From Echinometra lucunter (taxonomy: Eukaryota; Echinodermata; Echinoidea; Camarodonta; Echinometridae), in contig CM057154.1 of NCBI GenBank assembly GCA_029962745.1, positions 1,461,459 through 1,525,458 of the forward strand: 64,000 nucleotides of DNA. The letters run 5' to 3'. The stretch's first letter is position 1. Each line of letters starts with the position of its first letter. A program made the position numbers and the translations under genes. Shown here piece by piece: positions 34,857 through 46,925 of the stretch. The notes below the pieces were generated by a model that was not told the DNA's origin, searched no databases, and worked only from the letters and a program-made list of their open reading frames with translations.

Positions 34857-37800
34857 GTTTGTCTGGATTAGAGAGGAAAATAGCAGATGCCTACCTTGTC
34901 TCATGTAGTTAGTGTGCAGTAATATGGTAGGCCCTGTATTTTCAATGGCTATATTACATAATACAAAGCAAGGGAGTCATAATATATATTGAAATGTCTC
35001 TGTTGATATGAAGATTTGACAAATGTCACCAATTTGTGATGTTTTCTTTCATCAAAGATATGCTCATGATTACTTCATCATAAGAGAAATACCTTTTTCA
35101 GTGTCATTTTCAAAAACCTCAACTTTCATCATCCCCAATGTCATGATTTAGCATGCAGAATATTCCTGCTGTATGAACCATAAAGACCTTTCCTTTTGGA
35201 TGGAAGGGCCAAGTATTTGAGTGGCCTGTAAGAATTGGGGGAGCTATGGAGAGGCATCTGAAGAGGCCCTCCAAGATGGATGTATGTGTAGCAATCAATA
35301 TGATGAGTGAGGTGAGGAGGAAAGAGGGAAGAAAGGGCTTCAGGAGTGGAGAGGGAGGCTAACGCGATGATACCCAGCGAGAGAGTAGTAGTGAGCCAGG
35401 CAGCTCAGAAAAGCTCCAAAAAAGAGAAAAGAGCTTGGGAAAATCGAAAGAAACATTCTGGTAAAACTAGAGGAAAATGAAATGATAGATATGTAAAAAA
35501 ATTACTTCAAAGTGATGTCAGTATAGGTGCAGATAACCAAAAGGGAGCTCCCTTAAACAAAGTGTCTTCTTGACGACGGATAATTCTTGCATGAAAAGGG
35601 GATGGCATGTGGCGCAAGGAGAGGAGGAGAGGATAAAGGGGTATTTGTGAAAAAAATGTGAGGTGATAAAAAAAATATGAATACAGGGGAATGGAAAGTG
35701 AGCACACTATTTTCAAAATATTTTGAGAGCATTACCATCACAGAACTTTTAAAAAAGAAATTTCCTGAAACTACACATGAAAAGTTTGGGTACTACTTTT
35801 GCACAGAAACTCAAGGATGGGTTGGGATGAAAATAAAATCCTGAGGACTCGGTAATTTTCTTGTTGTAAATTGGATTGCAACATGGCATCTGATATTTGG
35901 TTAATTTCTATATTCTGCTGTCTATCTTTAGGGTAAAATCAGAGGGGCACACTGAAAGCTGATGTCAAGGTATTATTTTTTCATATAGGAAGATGCCCTT
36001 GCCCTTCTTGTTGCTTGTCATCTTCCTACCAACCATATCTTGATATCCTTCTCTCGCATAAAGTAACTTTCTTCGGTTACTTTCCTCTCTCCTGCTGCCT
36101 CCAGAGATCTCTTCATTCAGAGAAATGGTTGGAAAACTCCTTATTGATTGCCAATTTGTGCTTAGTGGTGAAACGTTGAAATGTGTGAGTGAGGTATTAT
36201 GTCCATCCTCGTCCCTTGGGCGAATAAACTTCCCGTTAGTGAGCCCAGCTTGTCATCACAATCCTATTTAGGTAGCAGATCTTTCTTCCCCAGATTGTTC
36301 TCGAGATTCAAGGGCACAACCATATCCATAATACCAAATTTTAAAGGAACCAACGGCAGCCGGAGATGGCGACAAAAGTGGGAGACAGTGAGAGCGAGGA
36401 TGGAAATGTGCGTGAACACGAGCAGAGAATTTAATATGATAAAGATCCGAGATGTAAATGCATTTAGACTTGACCTCGGCCTTTCCTGGGTAGTTTAACC
36501 AGGGTCGAGATGATCGGAAATGAAATCGTCCACTTCAGAAGCAGAAGGGCGTTACCTTATACCTTTTAATGCTGTGTTAACGCCCTTTTGGCTTGGAATG
36601 TACAATACAAGGCAAGCTTGGAGTAGAGTGCTTGTAGGAACCTGGTAACAGATCGGATAGCATATCAAGGAAGGAGAATAAGATGTTCAGGATGATAGCG
36701 ATATGATGATTTCAGCCTGCATGGAAACCGCAGTGAGAATCACAATCCGGTGCCTTTGTGAAAGAATGTTAAATAAATAAAGCTGTGACTGTGAAAAAGA
36801 GAAAATGATGATAGTAGATTTGAATAGGGAGACTAAGGGCACTTTTGCCCCTAAGAACTAAGAAAATACTTTATTTCAGTTGTTCAGTAATAATCTTAAA
36901 ATTGAATTAACTAAAAATGCAATTGCAAAAAAGAATTAAAGAATTGGAAAAACAGTATTTGAATAAAAGATATATGAAAGTAAAGTTACATGAAATATAT
37001 AAGGGATAAAGAAAGGGCTAACGAGGTGGTAAGAGGCTCACAAGTCATGCCCAGCTCTTCTTATAATGCTGGGGGGTTTACATGCGTAGCCATCAACGTC
37101 ATGCCGAATGCCAATGTACGTCAAACTGCCAGGGCCAGATATTACCCATTATTACCAGCCCACATTGCAACATGCTCCCTCTAACACATTCAGTCGTTTT
37201 CCTTTCATGTTCCCTCAGCAATCTCATTAAACGGCTCCTTTTTCGCCTCATAGCATTCAAATGTTAGCGGTTCATTCATGGAGTGGGGGATGTGTTAACT
37301 CCTCATCAAAAAATAGCACAAGTGTCAAAAGACATACTTCAGAACTCTTGGGGTTTCATAAAATAACTTTAATATAACTTTAATACCATATCGTGATGTA
37401 ATTGGAGTACAATTATCGTGATGTTGAAACACTAATTTACAAAGTTGTGATGTGAGATGAGGGTGGCAGAAAGTTGGGAGGTTTGAATGAGCTGATGTGT
37501 GAACCAATGGTGTAGCTGCAGGGGGAAAATGGGCACCCGCCCCCCCCCCCCTCCAAAAAACCCCAATATTGTAGAAGAAAGGTGAAAGAAACATAGAAAA
37601 TATAGAAAGAATATGAGAGAAGAAAGGGAATATGGAAAGAATAAGTCTTCATTTCCTCTTTGATACCCATTTCTGTTTGATGCCCCTGTTTATTTTTCCT
37701 TTCATTGACCTAGTGGGTCTGGTGCCCCCTAAATTACTGCCCCCCTGTTTTGCCACTGTGTGAATGATGGAGTGCTGCATTTCACAGTTTTTCGACCACC

Positions 37801-38061
37801 CAAATGGCAGCCCAGTCCTCCATATCATGATCACTAAAAAACAGAAATGAGATTGGGATATGACATTTTAGATTAGGACCATACCCAGGGGGATTTCTCA
37901 GCCTAAGTTTAGTTTTATTCAGAATATTATTTTCATGTTAAAGTAAGTGGATGAATGAAAAACATATGGAGATTTGTATTATTTAAGCTGTTAGCCCACA
38001 TTTATTCTTGTGGTTGCAAAAATGATGTATAGTATAGTAGTATACTGTCTGGATGGAGAAG
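34857..38061. other. Unannotated intronic sequence
   Basis: No gene or element is recognisable. Segments at about 36190-36500 and 37030-37260 are compositionally balanced and repeat-free. The 99-codon + strand frame at 36199 has no recognisable domain. A small inverted pair AGGGCGTTA / TTAACGCCCT lies near 36547-36590. Confidence 0.35.
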
Positions 38062-38080
38062 AGGTGGGGGGGGGGGGGGG
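38062..38080. repeat. Poly(G) run
   Basis: G homopolymer of about 17-19 bases next to the hAT-like MITE. Related G runs recur at about 38415, 38601, 38809 and 38879. Confidence 0.9.
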
Positions 38081-38113
38081 AGATGGTGCAGGGTGGTGCA
38101 TGGTGTTGGAAGG

Positions 38114-38268
38114 CAGAGCCCTTTATTACAGTTTGGCCAATTCGGTTTCCAGTAGGTTACAGCATGGTGCGTATTGCTTTGTTAGGCAAGCACAGTACAA
38201 AATGCATTGCGTCATATTGTAACCTACTGAAACCGAGTTGGCCAAACTCTCCAATATGAAGGGCTCTG
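38114..38268. mobile_element. hAT-like MITE with intact 8-bp target duplication
   Basis: The ends CAGAGCCCTT and AAGGGCTCTG are perfect inverted repeats. Arms of about 50 bases continue through GTTTGGCCAAYTCGGTTT and AGTAGGTTACA. The octamer TTGGAAGG flanks both sides (38106-38113, 38269-38276). CAGAG-type termini plus an 8-bp duplication are diagnostic of hAT-superfamily mobilisation. At 155 bases it has no coding capacity. The perfect flanks suggest a fairly recent insertion. Confidence 0.9.
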
Positions 38269-38289
38269 TTGGAAGGGGCAGAGGCAGGC

Positions 38290-38960
38290 AGTGATCAACA
38301 CAATATCAGTGAGGAATGGGAGTTTAGATGTGATAATGCCCTGATAAATTGAGGATTCGAGGATGGTTGGAAGGGATGCAGGCGGTCAACAATCAATACA
38401 ATGTCAGTGAGTAATGGGGGGGGGGGGGAGTTGCTGATTAGGGTCATAGGTAATGAATGCCTCAATAGACTGACCATGGACCCTACCACAAACTGACCGT
38501 CATCAGTAACATCAGTCCATTGATGCAGAATGACACACGTAGGAAAAGAGGTGATGGTGGAGGTGGGGGAGGGGGGAGCAGTCATTGATCGATACACTAG
38601 GGGGGGGGGGGTAGTTGATGATTAGGTGCAGTAGACTAAACTTCACCAACAATATGATGATGATGAACAGCATTTGTATAGCGCCATTTATCTGTAGGAA
38701 CAGTCAAAGGCGCGTGGCTCCATCAATATATCACATAGTTGCTGGAAAAGATTTTGAGTTATCAGTTTATGCCTGCAGAATGAAGCAGGAGAGGTATCAA
38801 AAGAGGTGGTGGGGGGGGGGGGGGATCGGAGCAGTTGATCAATACTGTGTTGAGAGAGTAATGGAAGTATAGATTGGAGGGGGGGGGGTAGTTGGTGATT
38901 AGGTGTGATAATACTCTAGGTAATGCCCCAATAGACTGACCGCCATCAATAACGTTGGTC
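38290..38960. repeat. Diverged G-tract-bearing tandem repeats
   Basis: Related blocks of the type '(G)n-TAGTTGATGATTAGGTG' occur with the shared word AGTTG-TGATTA starting at about 38429, 38613 and 38890. The first spacing is 184; the second (277) shrinks to about 190 if the inserted retroelement-like piece at 38655-38720 and its flanks are removed. 'CAATAGACTGACC...CATTGATGCAGAAT' also occurs twice (38463-38530, 38930-38975). Confidence 0.65.
38655..38720. mobile_element. Retroelement-like 'TTTGTATAGCGCC' insert
   Basis: ATGATGATGA head, then CATTTGTATAGCGCCATTTA ... CAAAGGCGCG body, related to 15049-15150. It interrupts the tandem repeat array around it. Confidence 0.45.
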
Positions 38961-39295
38961 TATTGATGCAGAATAGAGCAGGTGATAGTGTCTTTTGCTT
39001 GATGGCATAATAAAGGCAAGTTGGAGACAGAGAGAAAGCTGGAAATATGCCATCAAGATTTTATGGCAATATTAGATTGATATCTTTCAAGGATTGAAAT
39101 TGGCAATTAATGCTTGAATTCATGGCAAAATTAACCATACAGCTTCAAAAATTTTTTAAAAATACTGACATATTCATGTACAACCTGACATGACTTCATC
39201 TACATTGAATAACTCTAATTAGATTTTGCTTAAGGAACACCAAAGTTTGAATTTATATAGGATATTATCCCTATGAAAATACCATCTGAAATAGA

Positions 39296-39319
39296 AAGAG
39301 AGAGAGAGAGAGAGAGAGA
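39296..39319. repeat. (AG)n microsatellite
   Basis: Perfect AG run of about 12 units. Confidence 0.9.
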
Positions 39320-39439
39320 AATTTTACATGCTAAACATTTCATATAGATGTAAGGTCCCTTTGCATGTAGCTTTAAGCAGATAATGCAATGGGATGCCTT
39401 GTTTCTGTTGTGTAGTGCATGTTTCTAAGTTGACCAATA

Positions 39440-39690
39440 ACACATCACCAGGCTTCATGAATGTCCATGACATGGCCATCACTAAAGAATGGCCTCGGGG
39501 AGCGCAAATGGCCCGGATAATGCAAAATCAATTAAAGCGGTTAGCCCAATTAACGCAGACATCCTCCCTCCCCAAGTGCTCTGCAGCGGGCCCACGAATG
39601 CTTTGTGGTAGGGTGGATTAGCGGCCTTTGTGCGAGGGGGAGATGAGCGTTCATTTGTAACACCTCCACATAATAGATCATTTAGTGATG
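39440..39690. promoter_or_regulatory. Candidate intronic cis-regulatory block
   Basis: A pocket of balanced composition without simple repeats. It contains homeodomain-type words (CAATTAA, CAATTAACG) and GC-richer text around them (CTGCAGCGGGCCCACG). It contrasts with the surrounding repeat-rich DNA. Calling it regulatory is inference; no factor can be assigned. Confidence 0.25.
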
Positions 39691-40888
39691 TAAGTTACGT
39701 CGTCAGCTTGAAATGAAGGAAGTAACCCCCTTATACAGTACTTCAAGAAGGAATCGCAAGCTGTGTATACTGACTACATAATCCTCTGTTAGAGGCACAA
39801 AGGCTCTGTGCTACCACTAAAGTGCAAATTATTGTCCTTCTGGCTCTCAGCAGAGACATGTCTCTTAAAATAGCATATATGTTTTCATTTAAAGGATTAG
39901 TCATACTCTTCAAGGATATTTTCAATGCTTTTTCATTCATTCGTTTTCTTTGAATGTCTTTCTACATAAATACTTGAGTGGCATTAAGCTGGTATTAAGA
40001 GTTGTTGTGATGTCCTCAAGAAAATTCCTGAAAAGTTTGCATCATTTGATGATCTATTAACAGCAATTACCAAATTACCAAATTACTGGATTAAACATGC
40101 TAATCGTCCACCATATTTAGAAACATGGACTAATTTTGATGTATGGGCCCTGTGTACAATAAACTGATAGGCCTTTATTGAAGATGTCAGCGATAGAAAC
40201 CCATTGAAGAACCCTGCATGATACTGAGTGTAAATCAGAGAGGGATAATCGCAGGTGTATATTGCTAGCTAGGTATTGCTCCAAGCTAGGAGAGGACAGA
40301 TGGGCCGAGTCCCAAGGATACTAATTTATTGGTTCATAAAGCAATAAAGTCCAGAGTGATTAATGCTTGCTCTTAAAAGCATCACCAGCCCCCATTACAT
40401 CATTTCTCTGCAATCTTTGGCAGGGCGATTATGGAATACATTTCTATCTACAGCCGCAAAACTCCAATCAATCATTAGGATTATTCCGCTATTCAGACCT
40501 GGCAATCCAGGTGTGTAAGTCGGGTTGTAAGATATGATTAGTTATCTGTTATCTGCATGTTATAAGTGTTGGAGACTTGGAGATGCCTTTTGCCATCCAG
40601 GAGAGGATTTAGCCTCCAAATCCTTCCAATGCTCTACAGCACTCCTTTCCCCTGTAAGCGGGGTATTATGACTAATGCCTTCAGTCTTCGGGATATCTTG
40701 GTATAGGGTTGGGGTCGTCGTGAAGGTGGTGGGCTGTGCACATCCCTTTAAATGATTCCCAGGTTGCACACACAGCTGTAAAAGGATCTTCCGCAGCATT
40801 AGCCCATGAATAATTAACCATCATCCCCCTCTCATCCTTCATTCAAGAGCCCTCCAGAATCTCTGATCCATTTATCAACTCATTCTCA

Positions 40889-41446
40889 AACAAAAATAGT
40901 CTTCTCCCTCCCTCTCGCTCTCTCTCTCACACTCTCTTTCGCTCTCTTTCATTCTCTCATCTTCTCTCTTTCTCCTAAAATCTTTACTCACTCTCTCTCT
41001 CTCTCTCTCTCTCTCACTCCTGCTTTTTTCATATACATGTAGCTTGCCTATATGCCCAATTATTTTTCTTATTCAGCCCTCTCCCATTTTCTGTTTTTCT
41101 TAATCGTTCTTGTATTTTCCCCCTTCATTTGTTCCTCTTTTTGCGTCTCGATCTTTGTTTCTCACATATTGTCACAGTCTTTCTGCTGAAGCCACTCTTT
41201 TTGTTTTCTCCCTTCCCCCTAGCTTTCCTTGTCTCTCTTCTTTGTCTCCCTCGCTCTTGTTTTCTTTGCCCATCTTTATCTCCCCTCATATTCTTTTTTT
41301 TTTGGGGGGGGGGGTGTTCCCTCTCTCACTATATTATTCATCTCTCCCATTTTCTCTTTCTTAGTTCCCATTGTCCATCTTTCTAATTCTGTCCTTTTTC
41401 CGACCCACTTCACTGTTTTTTTTTATATTTATATCTTTTTCCTATT

Positions 41447-41505
<59 letters not shown>

Positions 41506-41640
41506 GAGTATATAGCTTACATTTTGTCATTGCCAATCTTACCCCTTCCTCCATCTCTTTCTCTTTCTCTCTCTCTCTTCCTTCATTTTTGACTCTCTCT
41601 CTCTCTCTGTCACACACTCTCTTATCCTCTACTCCGTCTC
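40889..41640. repeat. Long pyrimidine-rich tract with (CT)27 core
   Basis: About 750 bases dominated by C/T. It contains a perfect (CT)n run of about 27 units at 41448-41501 and smaller ones at 40995-41016 and 41592-41610, plus a T8/G10 junction near 41292-41313. The several Ser/Leu/Phe-rich frames are artefacts. Confidence 0.9.
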
Positions 41641-42289
41641 TATTGTAGTCTGAAGCTTTAAGCTGGAGTGGCTTTGTCAAGGATTTAGAGATCAACAGAG
41701 AACATCCATAGATGCTATTTCATTTGTCATTAAACTGCAAATAAGGCAAAGGCTTTGCCTGAAGACAGGAAAAGCAGTTGTCATTATGTCTACTTGGTGT
41801 TGTACCTACAGAAATAGAGCACCTACTTAAAGGTCTCAATTTTTGTTTTACTCCAAGATTATGCAGATTTTTTTTCTCTCTGAGTAGGCCTAAATGTATA
41901 AATGTGACCTAGATTTGAAAATGGCCGGTTTCTTTTGTCAAATTGAGATCAATTTACATGCATATCAAGACATTTTGAAGACCCGGTATACTATCAATGT
42001 GATTACATGATCTTTGAAGATTTCAGGGTGTGCATGGGATAAGAGTATCAGCAGTGGTTGCTTTTCTTTCTCATGTATGGACTGCCTAGTAAGTGCATCA
42101 AAGGATTTTTCCTTATTTGACAGTTTCTTTGCTCTTATTGAACTGAAAAGAAAACCGTATATTTAAGGATCCCATTGATGTAAGAAATAGAGCCTCCACA
42201 AATACTCAAAGGAAATGATTAATTTGACGAAGGCATGTCCCTCGGCTTCTAATGGTGCACTTGTTAGTTTGAGCAAAGCTTGAGCGTTC

Positions 42290-42510
42290 CTCCATAATCT
42301 ATGCCACGGCCAACTTATTTGGATGAGTAACACAGCCCCGAACGAGGATCACGTTACCCACCAAAACCCTCCCTCTGAAAGCGCACAGGTGATACAAATG
42401 TTAACAAGTCCAATTTGGCCGCGCCCGAACAGTTCATGGCTAGCGTGATCCCAGGCGTAGGGGGGTCGAGATGGGACACACGACCTGGCAGCCAATTGCG
42501 CTCTCAAATT
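42290..42510. promoter_or_regulatory. Candidate intronic cis-regulatory block
   Basis: GC-richer, repeat-free pocket with no coding signal, flanked by ordinary intron sequence. Conservation would be needed to support function; nothing more specific is visible. Confidence 0.2.
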
Positions 42511-43602
42511 TCAGCGCAATCATGGTAACAGGTTTTGTTTAAGGGCTACAGAAGCAGCCCATGTTTTTGTTTCAATGTACATGTTGTGGTTTGGGGCATC
42601 AAGATGTATTAATTAGAGGAAAGGCCTGGTTGTAACAAGGAAGGGGAGACGATTGGTTCCAGGCAAGCTTTTGTAATCCCAATCATGTTGCATTCCTTTT
42701 CACCCTGCCTGAAGCACTTGGGCTACATGTGTTTGATACTTTTCATTAAACGAGCGAGACGCGATGCATGCAAAAACTGGTGGAAAGTAACACAAAGCTT
42801 TGTTTTCCTGTGCGTCATACTTAAGTCTCTCATGTCAAAGCTTTAAGGCAATATGCATGACTCTTATGGTCAGATCAAACCGTTGTTGCTTTAGATGAAC
42901 TTGAAATAGCTCCACTAGTGCTTAGAACCTTATAATTTGACACGTCGGTTATATCACACGTCTCTTTCTCCTTTTCATTTGAAGATAATTCTATTTGGAG
43001 CATTAGCGGTTTGAGAAGCAGTTGCCACACAAGCTGCAATGTAATTAAAGTATAACAGAGTAAAGAAATATGACTTGTTAAAAGAGCTGTATGCCATCAT
43101 GCATGAAGCAATGGGCAATATTGGCTCGGTATTAGAATTAAGTGGAGTGACTTGCTGAAAAAGCGATCTGAGCTTGAGCGAGTAATCTCTCCGCACCGAC
43201 AGGAAAATTGATTTATTTGCAGAGAAACGAGAGTGAAATATGATAAGCCGTCCTCAGCGTACGTCACTCTCTGTATTATTGGCGATATCAAGTGAGCAAT
43301 TAGGTGAACGGAACGGAAATACTGCAAATAAAGATGTTGAGATTTGAAGATATGAAGTGACCTTTTCATATTGAGATTTTTTCCATTTGACTTCTCGTAG
43401 TTGGGAGTTCAAGCCCAGCCTTTGTATGTAGTACAGCTGTATTAGTTACGACCTTCTTTTCTGACTACTAGGATCACGAGGATTATAGATTTAGTGTTTT
43501 CTCATCTAGGAAGGCTCCCCATTTCTAATTACATCATTAAAGATTTATCCAGGCTTTGTAATCCATCATAAATATTTGTCTGCTCTCATTGTCCTCTCTT
43601 TC

Positions 43603-43629
43603 TCTATCTCTCTCTCTCTCTCTCTCTCT
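43603..43629. repeat. (CT)n microsatellite
   Basis: CT run of about 13 units. Confidence 0.9.
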
Positions 43630-43748
43630 GTCCCTTTCTTTCACTGCTTCTCTTCCATATGTATGTTGCCTACATTTGTAACCTTTTGTATCTGTACTTC
43701 AGGAATTGAAAAATAGACTTAAATGATATAGGCAAAATGTCATCTACA

Positions 43749-43752
<4 letters not shown>

Positions 43753-43792
<40 letters not shown>
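43753..43792. repeat. (TA)n microsatellite
   Basis: Perfect TA run of 20 units, ending exactly at the left terminus of the element at 43793. Confidence 0.95.
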
Positions 43793-43793
<1 letters not shown>

Positions 43794-43933
43794 TGAAAGA
43801 AATGAAAATGGAGAATAATAATTGCGTAGCTCTCTCAATGTTCCCCAGAGCTGTCATCCATTTTGAATCTTTCAGTGTTTATTATTTACAAGGGAGTTGC
43901 CAAAGTTGTTTGCATTTGTCAAATTTCTTTCAG
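43793..43933. mobile_element. Short inverted-repeat element inserted in a TA microsatellite
   Basis: Termini CTGAAAGAAAT and ATTTCTTTCAG are perfect inverted repeats, and each is bounded by TATATA sequence, so the element sits inside a (TA)n tract. It is 141 bases with no coding. This looks like a MITE that targets TA or that carries TA repeats with it. Confidence 0.65.
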
Positions 43934-44269
43934 TATATATATACATATATTTTTTTTGGGGGGGGGGGGAGATAGTAAAATTATAAGCCTTACTTCTGGT
44001 CATTATTGGTATTTATTATGGAAGATTACGTCCTTTGAAAGTGTGCAAAAAAGTTTGGAGTTCTGCCCTCTCCTGCTTAAAAATTATGAAACAAATGCCT
44101 GAAAATATGTAGAAAAATGGCAATCTAGATTCTGTGCAGGAATGGTAGCATTGCTGAGAATAATACACACTTTTTGAGACTGGTAGTGGTCAGTCGTTTA
44201 GGAGATGAAGAGACACTCTTCTCTGCTAACATGATCAGGGATGTGGAGGATGGATGAAAATAAGAGATA

Positions 44270-44899
44270 CCCCCTGTTCAGACAAGCAGAATTCATTGTT
44301 TAGCTATGCAAGAAATATATCTGATAGTGATTTTTTTTAGCCTTAACAATGTATATCAAAACTTCTTTGCCCAATGAAATGTAGAAGAGCGAAGGAGAAG
44401 TTTGAGCATCGTTTGAAACAAAAAAAAATCTTTTGTGAATGTTGTATGGTATAAACTCTGGTTACAAAGGTTGGGTTATTCTTATTGCGAATTCGCACTG
44501 ATGACTGTAGTCCTTGAGCAGTACCATATATTTGGGGGCACTAAGCATATGTACCCTACAACGTAAAGCTTAACAACTGATTATGCGATAGATTTCTTTG
44601 TGATTAATTTCACATTGCAATCAATGCAATCAATTACAAAAATTGATTGTAAGATGAAGCAATCAGTCACAACTACATAGGGATCAGTAAATGTAATTTT
44701 TAAAATCCATTGTTTCATCATCAATTGCTCATCTTTGTGATATGGTATCCTTGTGTCAGCTGACCTCTCCAACTCCACAATGTTCCTTCTCAGACACTTT
44801 TTTTCACACTTGTACTCTCTGGTTTTAATACGATGATTCTTTGTACATCATGCCATTCAACGGATATTGCTGCAATTTTCCTCTAGTCTGAACAGGGGG
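44270..44899. mobile_element. CCCCCTGTTCAGAC-TIR DNA element, copy 1
   Basis: Perfect 13-14-base terminal inverted repeats: CCCCCTGTTCAGAC at the left and GTCTGAACAGGGGG (on the + strand) at or near the right end. Interior words shared with 57578-57981 include CTTGAGCARTACC and TGTCAGCTGACCTC, so both are one family. It is 630 bases, larger than the second copy, with no transposase. Superfamily is not assigned because no unambiguous target duplication is visible. Confidence 0.8.
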
Positions 44900-45829
44900 A
44901 TGGATTCCTCCAGCTGACTAAATTCTGGGTCAATGATGGGGATGGTTGTGGTCTCTAGTGGACTGCTTTCTATGTGTGAGTGATAGGGGTGACCTCATAA
45001 TAGGCAAGGATGGGGACATGGAAGAGGGATGAGAGCAGAGAATGACACACCTGTATTAGTTAGACTTCTCATTCAGACTTACTCTGGCATGGGTTTTGTG
45101 GTAGGGACCTTGCTAAGGGTGTCCTTCAGGTTTTGCCTGTTGTTACCCTTCACCTGTTCTTGTATGAATCTATATTCATATATATTTTGTACACATAAAT
45201 GTCAGTTTTTCTTTGCAATATGTTTAAGTTTTCAGTATATTGAAGATCAAGTATGAATTTTTGATATCCACTGTGATCGTATGCTTTTACTGGCTAAACC
45301 AAATCATAAATACCGAAATAAATTGATAAATGAAATGAAGGAGGATTTCCTATTCTACTGTGTGTTCTGACTTTGATATATATGCAAAATTTCCACAGCT
45401 AAGAAAGAAAAACGTTTGAAATAACCCCCTTTATACAATTCTGACGTTTGTTCAATATGGATTCACTGGTTTTATGTTATCAAATATTACCTTATCATTG
45501 GAATCACATTGAAGAAGTCAAAGTGATTTTTATATTGTCCAGAATCAAGGATAGCAAGATAAAGTAACAGTTTCATTGAAAACTTGTAACTGTGTAGGGC
45601 TATACAAAACTCTTTTCCACCTGAAAGGTTACTTGTATATGCTTTGAGAGGACGAGAGAAAAGAAATGAGTCTGTGTGCGTAGACTAGAGCACAGGTGAG
45701 CCTCCAACAAAACCAATCTGGGTTTCTTTTCAAGTGGGCATATGAAGAAGCATCACCTAGTCAAACATGGCCACAGGCTGCCGAGGATGCGTTCACCGGC
45801 AAGAAATAAAGAAGAGCAAAGCGGGATGA

Positions 45830-46060
45830 AGAGAGGAAGTGTGCGATCTCCCTGGGCTAAACCGACTGAAAAATAATCAGTTCCCATGCAAAAAGATGAA
45901 AGTGCCTCTTGGATGGGGGAAGGGTATTTGCGGCAGCCTCAATGAGAGGACGTCCGTCAATCACGATTTGTCTTGCTCCGGGAATTCTGTTACTATTAAT
46001 GAAATTTTCCATTCAACCGGCATGACCCGATCGGCGGCTAACCGATGTAGTAAATAATAA
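45830..46060. promoter_or_regulatory. Candidate intronic cis-regulatory block
   Basis: Balanced, repeat-free sequence with clustered words resembling factor sites (CCCATGCAAAA octamer-like, AATCACGATTT, CCGATCGGCGGC). A 72-codon + strand frame here has no recognisable domain. Regulatory role is inference. Confidence 0.25.
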
Positions 46061-46859
46061 AGCGTATCACTTGCCCGCCTTGCCCACAGCTATGAACCTC
46101 AGCGATTGCTTAGTCAGAACGATCATCTTTTGCATCCTATTCATTCTTTTTTTCTTATTCCTATTCTCATTGATACCCTTATTCGAGAACTTGTACTTTG
46201 TGTGGTTTGAATGTGGTGTCCTTTGGGGGAAATTTGATTACATTGATTTGAAGCATGAGATTCTCTTCAGAAACTTGTGACCAGATATCACATACTCTAT
46301 ACCTGCACTGTAGCAGTAGTACAGGTGATATTCTTCATAGTTTTCTCCTCACGAAAAACGTGGCATTTTCACTCATGCATATGCTCTGTATTTCTCTTTC
46401 TGCCCGCTTTTAAATTTTGTGTAATGACCATGTAAATAAATGAATGCATGATCTAAAGAATTGATGAGCGTATAGGGGATACAAGATCTTGAATGAATTG
46501 CACCCAGATATAAAGTCAAGTCCATCTTAAAATCCACTCAAACATACATGTAACTATAAGTCACATTTACTCAATCAATATTAGGCCCTTTGGCATTATA
46601 CCTTGTCTGTGTTGAGCTTGTCCTGGTTAATTAACTTTTATTTTAAATCATAAGTTTTAATTGTAAGATATTACTTTGTATTTATTCACTATGCTCTTTT
46701 TTATATATACATGTATATAAATTTGTATGTACTTAAGGTGACTATATTCAACAAAACATAAACTCACATATATTCAATCCTAAAAATATATAGCTCTAGT
46801 ATGCATGATTTTTAATTCAATGCTCTAACCATTTTGTCTTATTTCTTCTTTTCTCTTTC

Positions 46860-46923
46860 ATGTGCTCTTCTTGCTGGCATCTTTTATCTACCATCTCTCC
46901 ATATGGTCACATTGCAGGTAAGT
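46860..46923 (+). other. Candidate recursive-splice (ratchet) site
   Basis: A long pyrimidine-rich run (46837-46900) leads to ACATTGCAG at 46917, followed without any exon by GTAAGTCA. An acceptor fused directly to a consensus donor is the signature of a zero-length recursive splice site, known from long introns in flies and vertebrates. It lies on the same strand as the RRM exon and about 38.5 kb into its downstream intron. It could instead be the end of an unrecognised short exon. Confidence 0.4.
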
Positions 46924-46925
46924 CA

